A stretch of 64,000 nucleotides of DNA from Ostrinia nubilalis (lineage: Eukaryota; Arthropoda; Insecta; Lepidoptera; Crambidae): positions 11,036,001-11,100,000 of the forward strand of contig NC_087104.1 of the NCBI RefSeq assembly GCF_963855985.1, in the 5' to 3' direction. Position numbers and translations under genes: made by a program. Position 1 is the first letter of the stretch. Each line of letters starts with the position of its first letter. The notes under the pieces were generated by a model. The model saw nothing but the letters and a program-made list of their open reading frames with translations, made no database searches and was not told where the DNA came from. This document shows, piece after piece, positions 1 to 11,752 of the stretch.

Positions 1-580
1 GTAAGGTTTTTCCATCATGACCGCAATACGAATTAAAACTGTATGTGCATTTTTAATCATAGTCGCGAATGGATGCATTAATTTATAATTCATGTGACGT
101 TAGCAGAGATGAGAGTTCGCGAGTCTTTCCATGAGCAAATGTGAATATACCTTTAGATTACAATTAATACGAGTATAATGAAAACCAGATCCAATTTTAA
201 AAGTTATGCTTATTACTAAAGTATACTATCACATTAAATTAATATCCAATCACAATTCAAACACATTTTACACTTTGAGTTATTTATTAATTCCACTTTA
301 TCTTTAGCCTGTACTTGCATTGTTAAAAATTGAAACCATTCTTTCCTCTAGTTTTAGTTTCTAATAAAAAGAACATATTTGAATAATAAATTAATGAAAG
401 GATTCAAATTTAGTCTAAACACTTATTGTGATCAGGATTACCTACGCTAAAACTTCTGACTCACAATTAAGTTTCTATTTTGTGTAGGTTTTCCAACTAA
501 AAAAAAAAATATAGCAATAAACCATTATAACATTTAACCGCAATGTGCTGGCTGTTCTCACCCCGCTGCGGCGATGTTTA

Positions 581-722
581 TCAAAGAACACTGGGAACAT
601 TAACTCGGCACACAAATAACTCGCTATATCCGATTCCGATTGTTGTCTCGTCATCCATCATGATCGAGTGGGCAGGTTTAAAAATAACGCCATTTTCCTC
701 GGTAATGGCAGCCAGAGTGTAC
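581..722 (-). CDS. Candidate terminal exon of an unidentified minus-strand gene, abutted by a MITE
   Basis: The minus strand from 721 to 581 is open for 46 codons and ends in TGA. It reads like protein (YTLAAITEENGVIFKPAHSI, then MMDDETTIGIGYSELF and VPSVL). It starts right after a TTAG at 726-723, whose TTA is the target duplication of the MITE at 727-1030. Before that insertion the acceptor would have been CATCCTTAG. Frame requires two bases from the preceding exon. No family is recognised; a remnant of a mobile-element gene is also possible. Confidence 0.3.
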
Positions 723-726
723 CTAA

Positions 727-1030
727 CGCCCGTATTCACAAACGATGCTTACTTAAGTGAAGCAGCAAAGTCAAAGTCAATGTCAAAGTCAAAATTTCTT
801 TATTTGTATAGACTATTAAATAGTTATTACAAATCGTCAAATATTTTGCTCTTAAGGAGCCTCTACATGTCTCATAATCGTTTTACCCTACCAGCGCTTC
901 GAGACCAACATTTGGCAACAAACTCAGTCACAACAAACAAATCGAATAGAGCTCTGTGATTGGTTCGTGTAAGCCCTGTGCGTCCACGCGCACTGTGAGA
1001 CCTCATAGTAAAGTTTGTGAATACGGGGCG
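727..1030. mobile_element. MITE A, copy 1 (PIF/Harbinger-like, TAA duplication)
   Basis: Terminal inverted repeats CGCCCGTATTCACAAACGA and its complement flank this 304-bp element. The target duplication is TAA (724-726 and 1031-1033). It is longer than its relatives at 16.3 and 58.3 kb because of extra sequence between about 766 and 912 that begins with repeated TCAAAG units, probably a SINE or LINE tail inserted in minus orientation. Confidence 0.75.
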
Positions 1031-1282
1031 TAAGGATGTTGTTGTCAAAAAGTATGTTTTCAAGAAATGTTCACTAACTTTATTGATAAATTAGACTAAA
1101 ATAGGGAACATTATAACATTATAGGGGTACAACATAAATAATTATGTTTGAGAAAGCTAAGCGAATCGATTAGCGGTTATAAAGGAAATAGTCACACAAT
1201 TTGTAAATGCTTTTATTTATTCAACAAATAATGTATAATAATATCATAATGGTAAATAGAGCGTTATTTTGTCGCAACTTAC

Positions 1283-1330
1283 CTTAACAGTTTCAATGTT
1301 GAGGACTAAGAGCCTGCGTTGTTTGAGCAT
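1283..1330 (-). CDS. Candidate 48-bp exon of an unidentified minus-strand gene
   Basis: On the minus strand a TTGTTCCAG acceptor is followed by an open 48-bp stretch (MLKQRRLLVLNIETVK) and then AAG|GTAAGT, a near-perfect donor. The length is a multiple of three and it is phase 0 at both ends. No family is recognised. A possible partner exon lies at 581-722 on the same strand, but the phases do not join directly, so an additional exon would be required. Confidence 0.35.
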
Positions 1331-1445
1331 CTGGAACAAATTATTGAAAATTAATTTTATTGTTTTATTTATATGATAAAACGTGAAAAGTAAAATTTTC
1401 TTAAAAAAAGTTCCTTGCAAACTGCGGGCATGCTCTTTCGCATTG

Positions 1446-1790
1446 TTACGAATCATAGTCGTTGCGACCCGCTACGAGTTCGGTACGTTAGAGTCGTAGT
1501 CATTGCGCTACACTACGAGTGGTCGTTCGCTACGATTCGTAGTCCTCGCGCTACGCTACAATACGCTACGAGTCGTAGTCACCGCGCTACGATACGTAGT
1601 CGTCGCGCTACGCTTAAATACGCTACGAGTCATAGTCACCGCGCTACGATTCAATACGCTACGAGTCATAGTCACCGCGCTACGATTCGTAGTCGTCGCG
1701 CTACGCTTCAATACGCTACGAGTCGTAGTCACCGCGCTACGATTCGAACACGTCGCGCTACGCTACGCTGCGTTACGAGTACGTCAAGTC
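1446..1790. repeat. CTACGA minisatellite
   Basis: About 340 bp of GC-richer tandem repeats are built from variants of CGCTACGATTCGTAGTC joined into longer units that recur with TCAATACGCTACGAGTC. The core CTACGANTCGTAG is itself palindromic. Open frames in it (with repeated SHRAT-like residues) exist in two frames at once and are by-products of the repeat, not genes. Confidence 0.85.
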
Positions 1791-2701
1791 ATTAGTTTGT
1801 ATGAAAACATCCAAAGATTAGCAAATCATTATGTAAACAGTCTTTTTCAAGAAACCTTGAACTCTTCGTCTTTACACAGTTAATTTAATAACAATGCGTA
1901 TTATAGATTGTAGTGATAATATTGCAATTAAAACCACGTAACTTTACATAGTAAGAGGTCCAATCCTGGTAATCAGTTCTCCACACATGTGCCCCTGGGG
2001 GCTCATTTGCGCTATTGTTGTAGGTCCACTGCTACCCTCGGGTATTGTTTTCACAGAGAAATTAGTTTCTATTCACAGGTAGAGATTTTGAGGAGTGGAA
2101 TTGGTTGAGCGATATTTGTTTTGCTTCTGATTGCACTTTACTAACGGTAAAATTTACTTATTGTATTGGAAGTGGGTGTTTTTAATAAAAAATGAAGAAA
2201 GAAGATCAAAAAACTTGTTCTACATAGGTATAAGATATTTGGCTAAAGTCTTATTGTCTGAAATGACGAGATATTTAAAGCCTCGTGGTTCGAAATCGAC
2301 TCAATTGGCTCAGATAATCTGGATTCGATTCCCAAATGAAACACAGAGTAATTGACTGGATTTTTTATTTGTATGGCGGCTTAAATGTTACATCGCAGAT
2401 GTTATATTTCTTAAACATATAACCTCGTTAGAACCCACAAGATAGAAAATAATTCAATTTCATAATGCTGATGCTTTATATTCTTTTCTCATGGGAATAT
2501 TAACAGCTTTACATTAAGGAAACCTTAGCCAAATTGATTGCACATTTACTTTTCCCGAAGGAAGAATATAAAATTCATGAAGAATACAAAATGGTCTCCA
2601 CATTCATTTGTTAAATTATTTTTAATTTTGAAAAGTCTTAAGAAAAATTGGCAAAGCATTCAGCAATCTCTCCTGGTAAACAAGAAGTAATGGTAATGTT
2701 A

Positions 2702-2877
2702 AGAGTAGGCGCACACCGTTGATTTTTAGTTGGCCGATAGTTGTGCCCGATTTTAATTTGTATGAAGAATCGGCCAAATCGAATCGGCGTAGTGTGCGCA
2801 CTCCCATACATGCCCATACTGATCAACTGTCCGACTAAACTATCGGCCGACGAAAAATCAACGGTGTGCGCCTACTC
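2702..2877. mobile_element. MITE B, copy 1 (TTA duplication)
   Basis: Inverted termini of about 40 bp begin AGAGTAGGCGCACACCGTTG and contain TTGGCCGATAGTT. The duplication is TTA. The 3-bp TNA duplication suggests a PIF/Harbinger-mobilised MITE. The small open frames across it are shadows. Confidence 0.75.
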
Positions 2878-2909
2878 TTAGAACAGGTAAACAAAACATC
2901 TTGTACGTA

Positions 2910-3038
2910 CAGTCAGCGTCAAATAGTTTGAGATAAATCCAATAAAAACGCAACGCGTCTTTGTTACAATTGGAATAAGTTTGTGTTATCAACTGGCCCA
3001 TTTGGGTGTCACGAACTACGAGTATTTGACGCTGACTG
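2910..3038. mobile_element. Mariner-like MITE (CAGTCAGCGTCAAATA termini, TA-flanked)
   Basis: Termini are CAGTCAGCGTCAAATA and its complement, flanked by TA. A half copy with the same left terminus is at 24884-24981. Confidence 0.7.
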
Positions 3039-3124
3039 TATTATAATCCAATTTTAGAATTACGTAACAAATATATTTGCCTAGGAATTACTTCTTGGTT
3101 AATAATATCAGCTACTTATGGTCA

Positions 3125-3290
3125 GCTAACTCCATCATCATCTCAGCCATAGGACGTCCACTGCGGAACATAGGCAGGGCACATAGTACGCAGAACTGAC
3201 GGCCGATTTGGCAGCAGGTTCTGGAGTGGAGGCCGCGTACCGGGAAACGTAGCGTGGGACTTCCACCCACAAGGTGGACTGATGACAGCT
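3125..3290. mobile_element. RTE-type LINE fragment with internal inversion
   Basis: The left part (3125-3165) is the LINE 3' end in minus orientation, with the ATCATCATC tail and AGGACGTCCACTGC. The right part (from about 3168) is upstream coding sequence of the same element in plus orientation, up to CACAAGGTGG. Such inversion is the usual product of twin priming. It ends about 30 bp before exon 3319. Confidence 0.6.
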
Positions 3291-3318
3291 AGCTTATTGT
3301 ATTGTAATTCGTTCGCAG

Positions 3319-3980
3319 GTACAGACTGACATGCCGGGCCCTCCGCCGGCGTACGACACCGTCGTCGACGTGGAAGGACCTTCGAACTTTAAGGAAAGCG
3401 TAGACTTACAGGTCAGTTTATTATCAATCTTTCTTCTACTATAATGTCTAATTTCCTAAACTGATTATTTTATTTTATTTAGAAGAAGACTAGATTTATG
3501 GATTACATTTAGGAAAATAATTGATTTTAGGTTAGTAATGATAATGAGATGGTAATTGAGAGAGTCGTTGTACCACAGTGGAGACTAACCCCCGATTGTT
3601 GAATTAAGATTTTTAGCTTGAGTTTAATTTTCATACATAAGTAGAAAACTGTCACGAAAGTAAATGATGATGATTATTTACTGACTTTTAGTAAAAAGTA
3701 ACTAAACTAGAGAAAACATGTTATAACTAAAAATGGGTTTTAAAATCATAATAACATAATCCAATTTTTCATTGTTTCTGGACTTTAAGACAAGCGAATA
3801 AGGTTCAAAATATGGTGGGAACTACATTCCTACTGCCTTTCAGAGTTAACTGTAACAAATATTATGTTCTTCTTCCAGGAGTTGCCACGGGAGCCATGTG
3901 CGAGCTGCAAGCTGGATCGAGCCGACGCCGAGCTGCCGTCCTATGAGGCAGCAGTGCTGTTGCGTGATACCAAGTTATAA
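3319..3980 (+). CDS. 3' end of a gene with PPxY/LPxY WW-ligand tail (two terminal exons)
   Basis: Two plus-strand exons, 3319-3411 and 3879-3980, splice in phase 0 to give a 64-residue C-terminal segment ending in TAA. The first follows a TTCGCAG acceptor and ends CAG|GTCAGT. The second follows TTCTTCCAG. The tail contains PPPAY and LPSY motifs with a CASC pair between them. PPxY and LPxY motifs recruit Nedd4-type ubiquitin ligases through WW domains and are usual in the cytoplasmic tails of sorting adaptors such as Commissureless- or Ndfip-like proteins; which family this belongs to is not decided. Upstream exons were not found and may lie before the window. GC content is clearly higher than in the flanks, supporting coding. 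Confidence 0.7.
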
Positions 3981-4205
3981 TAATCGTTATTACCACACAT
4001 TAAGGGTCATAGTTGAACGGTATGTGACACAACCCTGAAACTGATAGATATGTTAATTACGGCTGAAAGTTAATGCGATGTTTTAGGCTGACATTTTTTG
4101 TTTTGGAAAGTAGTTTAGTTTTTAGGATTTTGCACCAAAATAGTCTGAAATTGTATAAAAAGAAATGTCTATATTTTTGATCTGAGAGCCTGTAACATTC
4201 GTTTT

Positions 4206-4211
4206 TAATAA
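4206..4211 (+). terminator. Possible polyadenylation signal for the PY-motif gene
   Basis: AATAAA lies about 230 bases after the TAA at 3980 on the same strand. It is the first exact hexamer I see downstream; AT-rich context makes chance occurrence possible. Confidence 0.35.
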
Positions 4212-4320
4212 ATCGTACTATTTTGGAAAACGCAATAATAGGGTTGACAGGTCTGAAAATATCAAAGTCGGATTGATCAGCCAGTTTAGGAAGAGACAAG
4301 ATTGGTTGTACAATGTACAT

Positions 4321-5830
4321 TCAAAAAGCCTAATCACGTCACTTACAGGGTTATGATGCGCACCACGATAAATTCTTAAACATATCGATTTTAAATGACA
4401 AAATGGAGTTATAGTCTACTAAAATGTCTCGATAAGACTTTATAATTGTTTGCAACTTTGTTTTGCTGGCAACCCTAGTTCCAGGTGTTGTGTCATATAA
4501 AATAAGTATTTTACGATGGTAGTTGGGTACACAAAGGACCTTAAATTAAAAGAGCAGTTAGGCCATAGTTTGTAAATGTTACATGTCAATTTCACGAGTA
4601 GATTTTTGCGCTTTTTATTTCGCGGGACAGGCACTAAAAATAGAGGGGAAATATTCATTTCTGCTAGCTGCCGTTTTTAAAGGCATATTTTGTTGCACGT
4701 TGCAAAAACAGAAATAGAAGACAGTAGTTTCATGTTATTTTATACGAAACATGATATTGTGATTTACTGACGACGGCACGTCAAGGTAAACACTGTGGGG
4801 TCTTATGCAGTCGTAATAGATGCGAATTTGTAACAAAAATGGGTAGTCTAATGTGCTGTCGCCTGTACTTATTTATATTAATACTAATTTTATTTATAGT
4901 CAATAAATACAATAATAATATTTGTCTTTTGAATCTGTACATTTCGTAAAATCGATTTATTTGCACTTTGTTTGACTCATATGTTTGCGTCAACACTAGT
5001 GGTTTTTATTTTATTTTTATCTCTAAATATAGTAAACAAGTTACAACTATTAAGCTATTGACGTTAGCACTACAAGACATAATATCAGGTATGAAAAACA
5101 ATGTCAGAATAGAGACGTTAATTTAAAAAAAAAGTTAGTTATTTTATGAACATGCTGATGTAACAACTACACACACATTCTTCTCTATACGCCTATTAAT
5201 AAGGTCTAAAAAGTTTTCCCTAAATTCCTTTAACCATCCTGTTATGAAGCCTATGTTTGCAACTTCTTCGTGCGGGTGACACAAGAGAACAGTTTCCACT
5301 TATACATACGATCAAAAAATAATTTCATTCTGACAAAAGTGACGGATTCCTGATGCCACGCGACTCATCGGTGAGCCTCGGACATTTACGTCTATTTTCA
5401 GTCAGTAGTGTCTCGGCAGTCAAGTTTTAAAGGGACACATTCTTAATTATTTATGAAGTTAACAATACCCCGTCGTTCATTCTTTTCCAAGCATTGTGTA
5501 TATGCCAGACTGAAGACGAACACCCCAGCTAAGTCATTCTTCAGGAAACTCCACCATTCATCATACGTGTCGCGTGAAGTAAATCGAGTGGAGGGGTGTG
5601 TGCCCCGCATACATCACTTAAGCGGTGACCACACTTGCAGCACTAAATGATTTGATTCGGAGTTGGAATCAGAATTCCGAAGGAAATTCCTTCACATTAA
5701 GGGCCTTGTACACCATCTCTGATTACTCGTTGCTTAGTCTCCAGTAGCAACGGAACCATGATACTAACAAGACGTTGACGTATACTACTTACTTGTTTTT
5801 TTAACTTGCTACATGCTAAATAAATAGTGT
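4321..5830. other. Intergenic AT-rich sequence with one small MITE-like copy
   Basis: No convincing gene is seen. Around 4765-4865 is a copy of a small element whose right end reads TAGTCTAATGTGCTGTCG and whose middle reads TTTGTAACAAAAA. Related copies are near 58540-58605 and 59515-59599. Confidence 0.4.
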
Positions 5831-5831
5831 T

Positions 5832-5953
5832 ATGTCCGCTTTCACCATCAATCCCTAATTTTTAAGTGACCCCTATGGTAACACATAACAGTTACTTATT
5901 TTGTTTTTATAGGGGTCACTTAAAAATTAGGGATTGATGGTGAAAACGGGCAT
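5832..5953. mobile_element. Hairpin MITE C, copy 1
   Basis: Arms of about 42 bp (CACCATCAATCCCTAATTTT on the left and its complement on the right) enclose a 32-bp loop, so the whole element folds into one hairpin. Other copies are at 15.4 kb and, half preserved, at 19.5 kb. Confidence 0.75.
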
Positions 5954-5959
5954 CAATCT

Positions 5960-8900
5960 CTTAATAACTTTACTCGGAGATCGAGAAAGAGGCCCTAAGA
6001 CTTCAAATAAATGGTTGTTTTTCATAAATAAAACAAAAACGAACATTATGAATTAAGTGTAGGTGGCATACTATAACAGCCTGCGTTCCCCTTAAAGAAA
6101 ACTTCACAGTATCCAGTCAACAAACAATTAACGAATGTGTTATTATTTCGCAAGTATTGTAATTACTTACTTATGCTAACGGGTCCAGTAGAGTAACGTA
6201 ATATAGTTTACCTGTAGCCATATTGTGGCATATTATAGTACAAAGGTATATGTATACTAAGCCTTACAGCACGTGACCGCCATGCAAATGGCCGATTAGC
6301 TGGATCTCTACGCTGATATCTGGAGAAAGTGAGATATCAATTAATTACGTGTTATTACTACTAAAAAGGTTGCAAATGAGTCTGGGGATCGGTATAATAC
6401 TATTATAATTTGTTTTATTTTTGAACTTTCACAAGCAAGAACTTGACACACTTATGAATAATTCTACAAGTAGCTTCTAACTAAAAAAACCATAAGTTCA
6501 GAGTTAAACTAATTGTTGCAGCGCCATTTTGCATTCAACTGTACAAAAACTGTACGAATCATCACCCATACAATTTATAGTGACAAACTCAGCATCACAT
6601 CCGTTACAACCGTTTTGTCATACACAAACATACAAAAAACAACCTTTACCCAAAACGGAATCACCTCTATTCCGTTCGTTAGTAAAACAATATTTTCGTA
6701 CAGTTTCAACTCCAAACGCAATCTTGATTGTTGAATACGATTTGAAAGTGCCGGATTTTATGCCCGGATACAAGACAAAGAGGCGGACCCGGATATCCGG
6801 GAAAGCCCGGACTTTACCTCACAGCAAGGCATAACGGCCGGGCCACATGCTATCAAATTTCCATTTTGTTTAACTTTCGCCCGGTTTAAAAAGCGAGTGT
6901 CATACTTTTTGCATAGAAGGAATCGCTGCGGCCTCAGATATGACGGTTCTATTTCTAGGTTTATTACTCAAAAAATCCTTAATGCGGTTTAAAAAGTCAG
7001 ACTGAATTTTTTACTCGGTTAGTTGAAAAAATGCATTATTTCTATCCCTTCAAACGAGTTTGAACCTTTTATTCATTATTTACTTAGGTCTAATGTTCTC
7101 ATATTAGTTTACGTTAAATTATGCGTTTTATCTGTGGTTTTATTGTGAAATTTTCAAGTCCAACATGTGAAATAAGAAACCCGAAAGACAATGGAAGTAT
7201 CGTGTGGCATTGTTTATTTATTTAATAGTTCATTAATAGTTCATCATAGGATTATGTATTAATCCCCAAAGTGGAATCTATGTAATCAATATACATACTT
7301 AATTGTGTTATTTCTGTCAATTTAAGGACTCTAGTATCAATTGTAATTGATAAGAAGGATCTACTAGTAGAACAATAAAACAGATAACAGTGTACAATAA
7401 TTGAGTGTATTGCAATTTTATTGTAATTTATAGACAATGATTTAGTTTTGGCGCTACTTTATAGTACTAACTTAAAATATTTGTTTCGAAGGTTTTAAAA
7501 TCGTGGTTCAGTTGTAATGACAATGTACTTATTTCATTGAATAAAAATAGAATTACAGATTTATGTTACAGTTAACACCTGAAGTTCACCGAGTTAGAAA
7601 TGAAATAGATACCCAATTCTATTCTAAAATACTTTTACTACATTCATAAAATCATTACGATCTGTGTTAAATAAATTCCACTTTGACAATAGAAAAAGGT
7701 CAAATTGAATTTGATTTACGTTACAACTACCTAGGTATTTTAACAGAAAGAAATTGCGCATGCTTGTATTATTGAGTGGCAAATGCTATAAAATTATATA
7801 TTGTTAATTACACACACACACACGTGTGAAATAAAGTATCAAAATGGCTTTAAATTGCATTTACCTATTTAATTTTTAGCCAAATAAATACGAAACATTG
7901 TTGTAATAACGTTTTCGCGTTATTAGAGCGCCAAATTGGCCACATTATGTATTCTTTCAAATCTGTGGTGAAAAAATATCTGTGGGCCGTTTTTCACAAC
8001 TTTTTTTTGGAAGTATTATAAAGGGTTTTAAATGAGGCATCTGCATAAATTATTCATCTCAACTCGATAATATGTATGTAATAATTAGGACCTCTGTAAA
8101 ACATAATCGAGAAAAAATACACTAATATTAAAATCAAAGCATAGGTTACGACGATGATAGGTAGACAGTGTAGTAATATTAAAGCATATTTTTTGCAATT
8201 TTCTTAGTTTATGAGTATTTTCACAATAAAATTACCTTTTAAGCACTTATTTATTACAAATAATCAGGAATTTTATTGTGAACTAACCAGAATTTCCTGA
8301 TAATTTCCGATAAGTCCTTTATCGTTTATGTTTGTTAATTAACCCACAAAACACTTTTATCGTCTTTTAATGTTTCATTAATTGTAAGATACTCGTTTTT
8401 TGGTTTTTAGTGATTATCACACTTTCTCGATGGAGAAATTAAGGGAAATAATACTGATTTATTATTGCAAAATGATTTTTTTGTTGAAATAAAAAAAAAA
8501 AAGGATTAAAAGTAAATTAGGACAATAATGATATTATTTAATTTTGTACTAGCGTATTCATCTCAGCATTTGAAATGTTCGTCTAGTGCCAAATTACCGC
8601 CAATTTGAATATTATTTAATTTATTTTTAATCACATACAATGAAAATCCTCTTAATTACTTTATAACGATTATTTTAACTGTAAGGTTTCAAATTGACAA
8701 ATACGTTACGAGTGTGTGTTCATTCCGTCTTAATTATATGCAAACATTACGATCGCTTTGTTTATTAATTAACTTTATTTAATTAATTAAGTTACCTAAT
8801 TATCACGTTATTTATAGCGTTAGCTTAGATAATTAAACATGTATGTACAGTATTTTATTTTATGCTACTAGATTTGTTTTTTTTTTTAAATAAAGAAATA

Positions 8901-9005
8901 AATGAGACACAATAGTTGTTACTTTTTCCAACCACTTTTAGTTGTCTATTCCGGTGTAGAGAATGCAAAAGGTCATAGTAAAAAAAAAAGAGACGGAAGA
9001 TTCTT
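5960..9005. other. AT-rich spacer without a supportable gene
   Basis: The only notable stretch is 6740-6850, GC-richer with repeated CCCGGAT words. It lies in an open frame (6529-6834) whose protein has no recognisable domain and looks like chance. A short CA run is at 7812-7825. Confidence 0.4.
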
Positions 9006-9011
9006 TTAGGG

Positions 9012-9295
9012 CAGTGTTTTTCAACCTGTGGGTCGCGACCCCCTGGGGGGTCGCGAAGCCTCTACAGGGGGGTCGCGAGAGGCCGTAAAAACTACCTCAG
9101 TAAAAAAAACAGTAAAGTTTTAAAGCTAGATTTATCCGAAATGTAATGATGCAAATGCATAAATGTTGTATAGATTGAATAATTCGGTCCCTGCAACATC
9201 TCGTAAAAGGCATGAAAAATAGCGAAGGGTCGGGGGGGTCGCAAGTTTTTTTCATGCTAGGGGGGTCGCGTAATGAAAAAGGTTGAAAAACACTG
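9012..9295. mobile_element. hAT-type MITE (CAGTGTTTTTCAACC termini)
   Basis: Termini CAGTGTTTTTCAACC and GGTTGAAAAACACTG, with subterminal GGGGGGTCGCG repeats, are classic of non-autonomous hAT elements. Flanks TTTTAGGG (9004-9011) and TTTTAGTA (9296-9303) agree at the first six bases of an 8-bp duplication. Confidence 0.8.
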
Positions 9296-9339
9296 TTTTA
9301 GTAACCCATTTTATCCCAAGCTATGTCTATGAAACTTAT

Positions 9340-9422
9340 TTTTTTTAAAGAATAGTTTTGATATTAGGAGACTTTTTATGTTAGACCGATCCACGCAGAC
9401 AAAACCGCGGGCAAAAGCTAGT
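9340..9422 (+). mobile_element. Helitron 3' end
   Basis: The segment ends AAACCGCGGGCAAAAGCTAG, the usual lepidopteran Helitron 3' terminus with a GC-rich stem before CTAG. The 5' part is not preserved. Confidence 0.5.
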
Positions 9423-9424
9423 AG

Positions 9425-11740
9425 CAGTACTACCTAATATAAATTAACGTGGTTTTCTTGGCTGGATAGTTCAGACAAAGACATCGGATTCACTGAACAA
9501 TTAAATTGTTTCTTGTTGCTGCTTACAACTCAAGATAATATTCAATTTTCATTGAATCTAATTTCATAAATGAGTTAATCTTCTTGGGAAAACAGAGTCA
9601 GAGAGAATTCTTTATTATGGTTTATGCTATGTTGACATTGTTCACATATTAATTTGTTATGTTTGTTTCATAAACCGGCATTGATATTTGGATCTTTACG
9701 AGACTGAATAGACTTGATAGCGTTTCGCGTTCTCTACAAATACAGATAGGTCAAGTTTTTTCAGGTCCATGGGTTTGAGTAGGCATAAACTCAAATCCAC
9801 CTGTAAGTGTGGACCGATAATTTATTTTAGTAAATATCTTATGCCTGTAGAGGTTTGTTAAGTTTGACACCAGTATGCCCTCATATGTTACTGTCTAGTG
9901 TCCACACAGAAGACCAAAAGTCAATCCTATTAACATTAACAAAAAGTTTAAAATAAAAACCACCATTGAAAGCCTAGCCTGAAATAGAAACTCTTTCATT
10001 CAGTTATGGCAAAAGAATCGAAGCAGAAGAAGTTCCATTGAGACCCGTTTAATATACTAATGCATCACCCGCGGTCATCCATCGATGCACTTTTTTCTAT
10101 AGAGTCGATTCATCGAGCTTTCCACCATTAAATGGAAACAAAACTGAACATGTAACGGTTGTGGAATAAAACTATTCGAAATGCCTTTCAGTTCATACAG
10201 AATGTGAAAAACAAAATTCACTGAAAAGCGCAAGCAAGTGGACGTATTGACTAGGATTTATCGAGTAATCGCAAAGGACTTCGCAAATAGAAATGAATTT
10301 TGAAAAAGTCTGAAAATAATTGGTGGATTTAAGTAGGATAAATAAAGTACCATGCACTTAATAGTGGTGGTAGGGCAAGCGATATTTGGGACGTGTATTA
10401 GCGCAAAGAAAAGGCGCATGTAGGTACTTAATAAATTATTTGATTTGAATAATAATACGGAATATGGGAGGCCTTTGTCCAGCAGTGGACGTCATTTGGC
10501 TGAAACTAACGAACTAATAATACGGATAACAGACAAAAATTCATCGAGCAAAGTACTATGGCATCCTTTATCTACTTAATAAGTACTTAAAGGTCATGTA
10601 TGTCACGTTTGTTGTGACGTGAGGGCTATAATTTTCTCTCTAAGTACATATGTACCTAATTACCATACATTAAAATTATCATGTAAGAAAATATCAAACC
10701 TATATTGATAATTTTATAGAAACTAAAAATATAAAAATAATGTCAGATGAGCAATAGCGATCGTCGAATGTTTCAATTTTATAGCTGTGCAAAAAACAGC
10801 AACGCTTTATGCAAATGGATGAGAAATACAGATGGGGCGTGAACGCTGGAAATCAACTCTGATTGAGATAAGTGCGAGTATGAAAATTAAGTTGCAAATA
10901 AATCTGTATTTACGAACGGAATCAACGAATCCAGCTTCTTTTATTTTTAGATTTAAGGGAAGACTTATTTCTGGATAATGAGGTAAAAAAATACTCGAAC
11001 ATTGTTAGCAGAGCTGTCGTAGCTGTGAAAGCTGGTGTTAATTTATAGTATCTGCTTAAGCTCCTTAGGAGTGGTTTTTTATTTACAATTCAGATACAGT
11101 TCTCTTTTAAAAATTACACACGAAATGAAAGTTTTGCAAGTGTTGATTTAATGCATTTCAAGCGAAACGTACCAAAAAATCAGCGAAGAAGAAGAAAAAG
11201 TAGTTATAAAGTCGTAATGCACAAGAAAATTTCTTTCGCCAGCTCTTCATAACAGCCTGGCAACTTTAACGCCCCGTCAAACTAGATTTTATTGTGGAAG
11301 TTTGGTAAATGACAAAAATATACGCCTCGGAGTGAGCCGCGGACGACAGCGACAAGTTTTTGGCGCTAAAGTTGCACGCCGCGGCACGCGCTTTGAATAC
11401 TTACTCATGGGGTGAAGCTTGCTCAAAAGATGGAAAATAATTAGGTACCTACGTTTACTGTAAACAGCTGTAGTTTTTTTTTTTTTTTTTAATCTCCGGC
11501 TGAAATTGCCGGAGTTCGGTTTCAGACAAAACCATTTGTTGAGTATGAAATCAATAATGTATTCTTTTTAGAGCAAGTGGTGGTAGTTTCTCGCTAATGT
11601 CTACGAGCAAACTTGTAGTCTCCATACTTTATAGACGTTTATTTTTATTTATGTACAAGGTTTTAAATTTACAAATGAACTTAGCATTTTACAGCAGTTC
11701 TTTTCTTTTAGGTATATTATTCTATTATTAAAAAATCAGA
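9425..11740. other. AT-rich spacer
   Basis: A short RTE LINE tail (GGAGGCCTTTGTCCAGCAGT) lies at about 10468-10500. A GC-rich patch at 11330-11400 stands out from its flanks but holds no recognisable gene. A hairpin CTCCGGCTGAAATTGCCGGAG follows a poly-T run at 11475-11515. Confidence 0.4.
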
Positions 11741-11752
11741 AGATCACATACG

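Noticed and set aside
1415..1883. Long frames rich in Ser-His-Arg-Ala-Thr repeats
   Set aside because: Produced by the CTACGA minisatellite in two frames at once, with no start context or splice signals.
6529..6834. 101-residue open frame
   Set aside because: No domain, no splice context, and composition like neighbouring AT-rich DNA except for a short GC patch.
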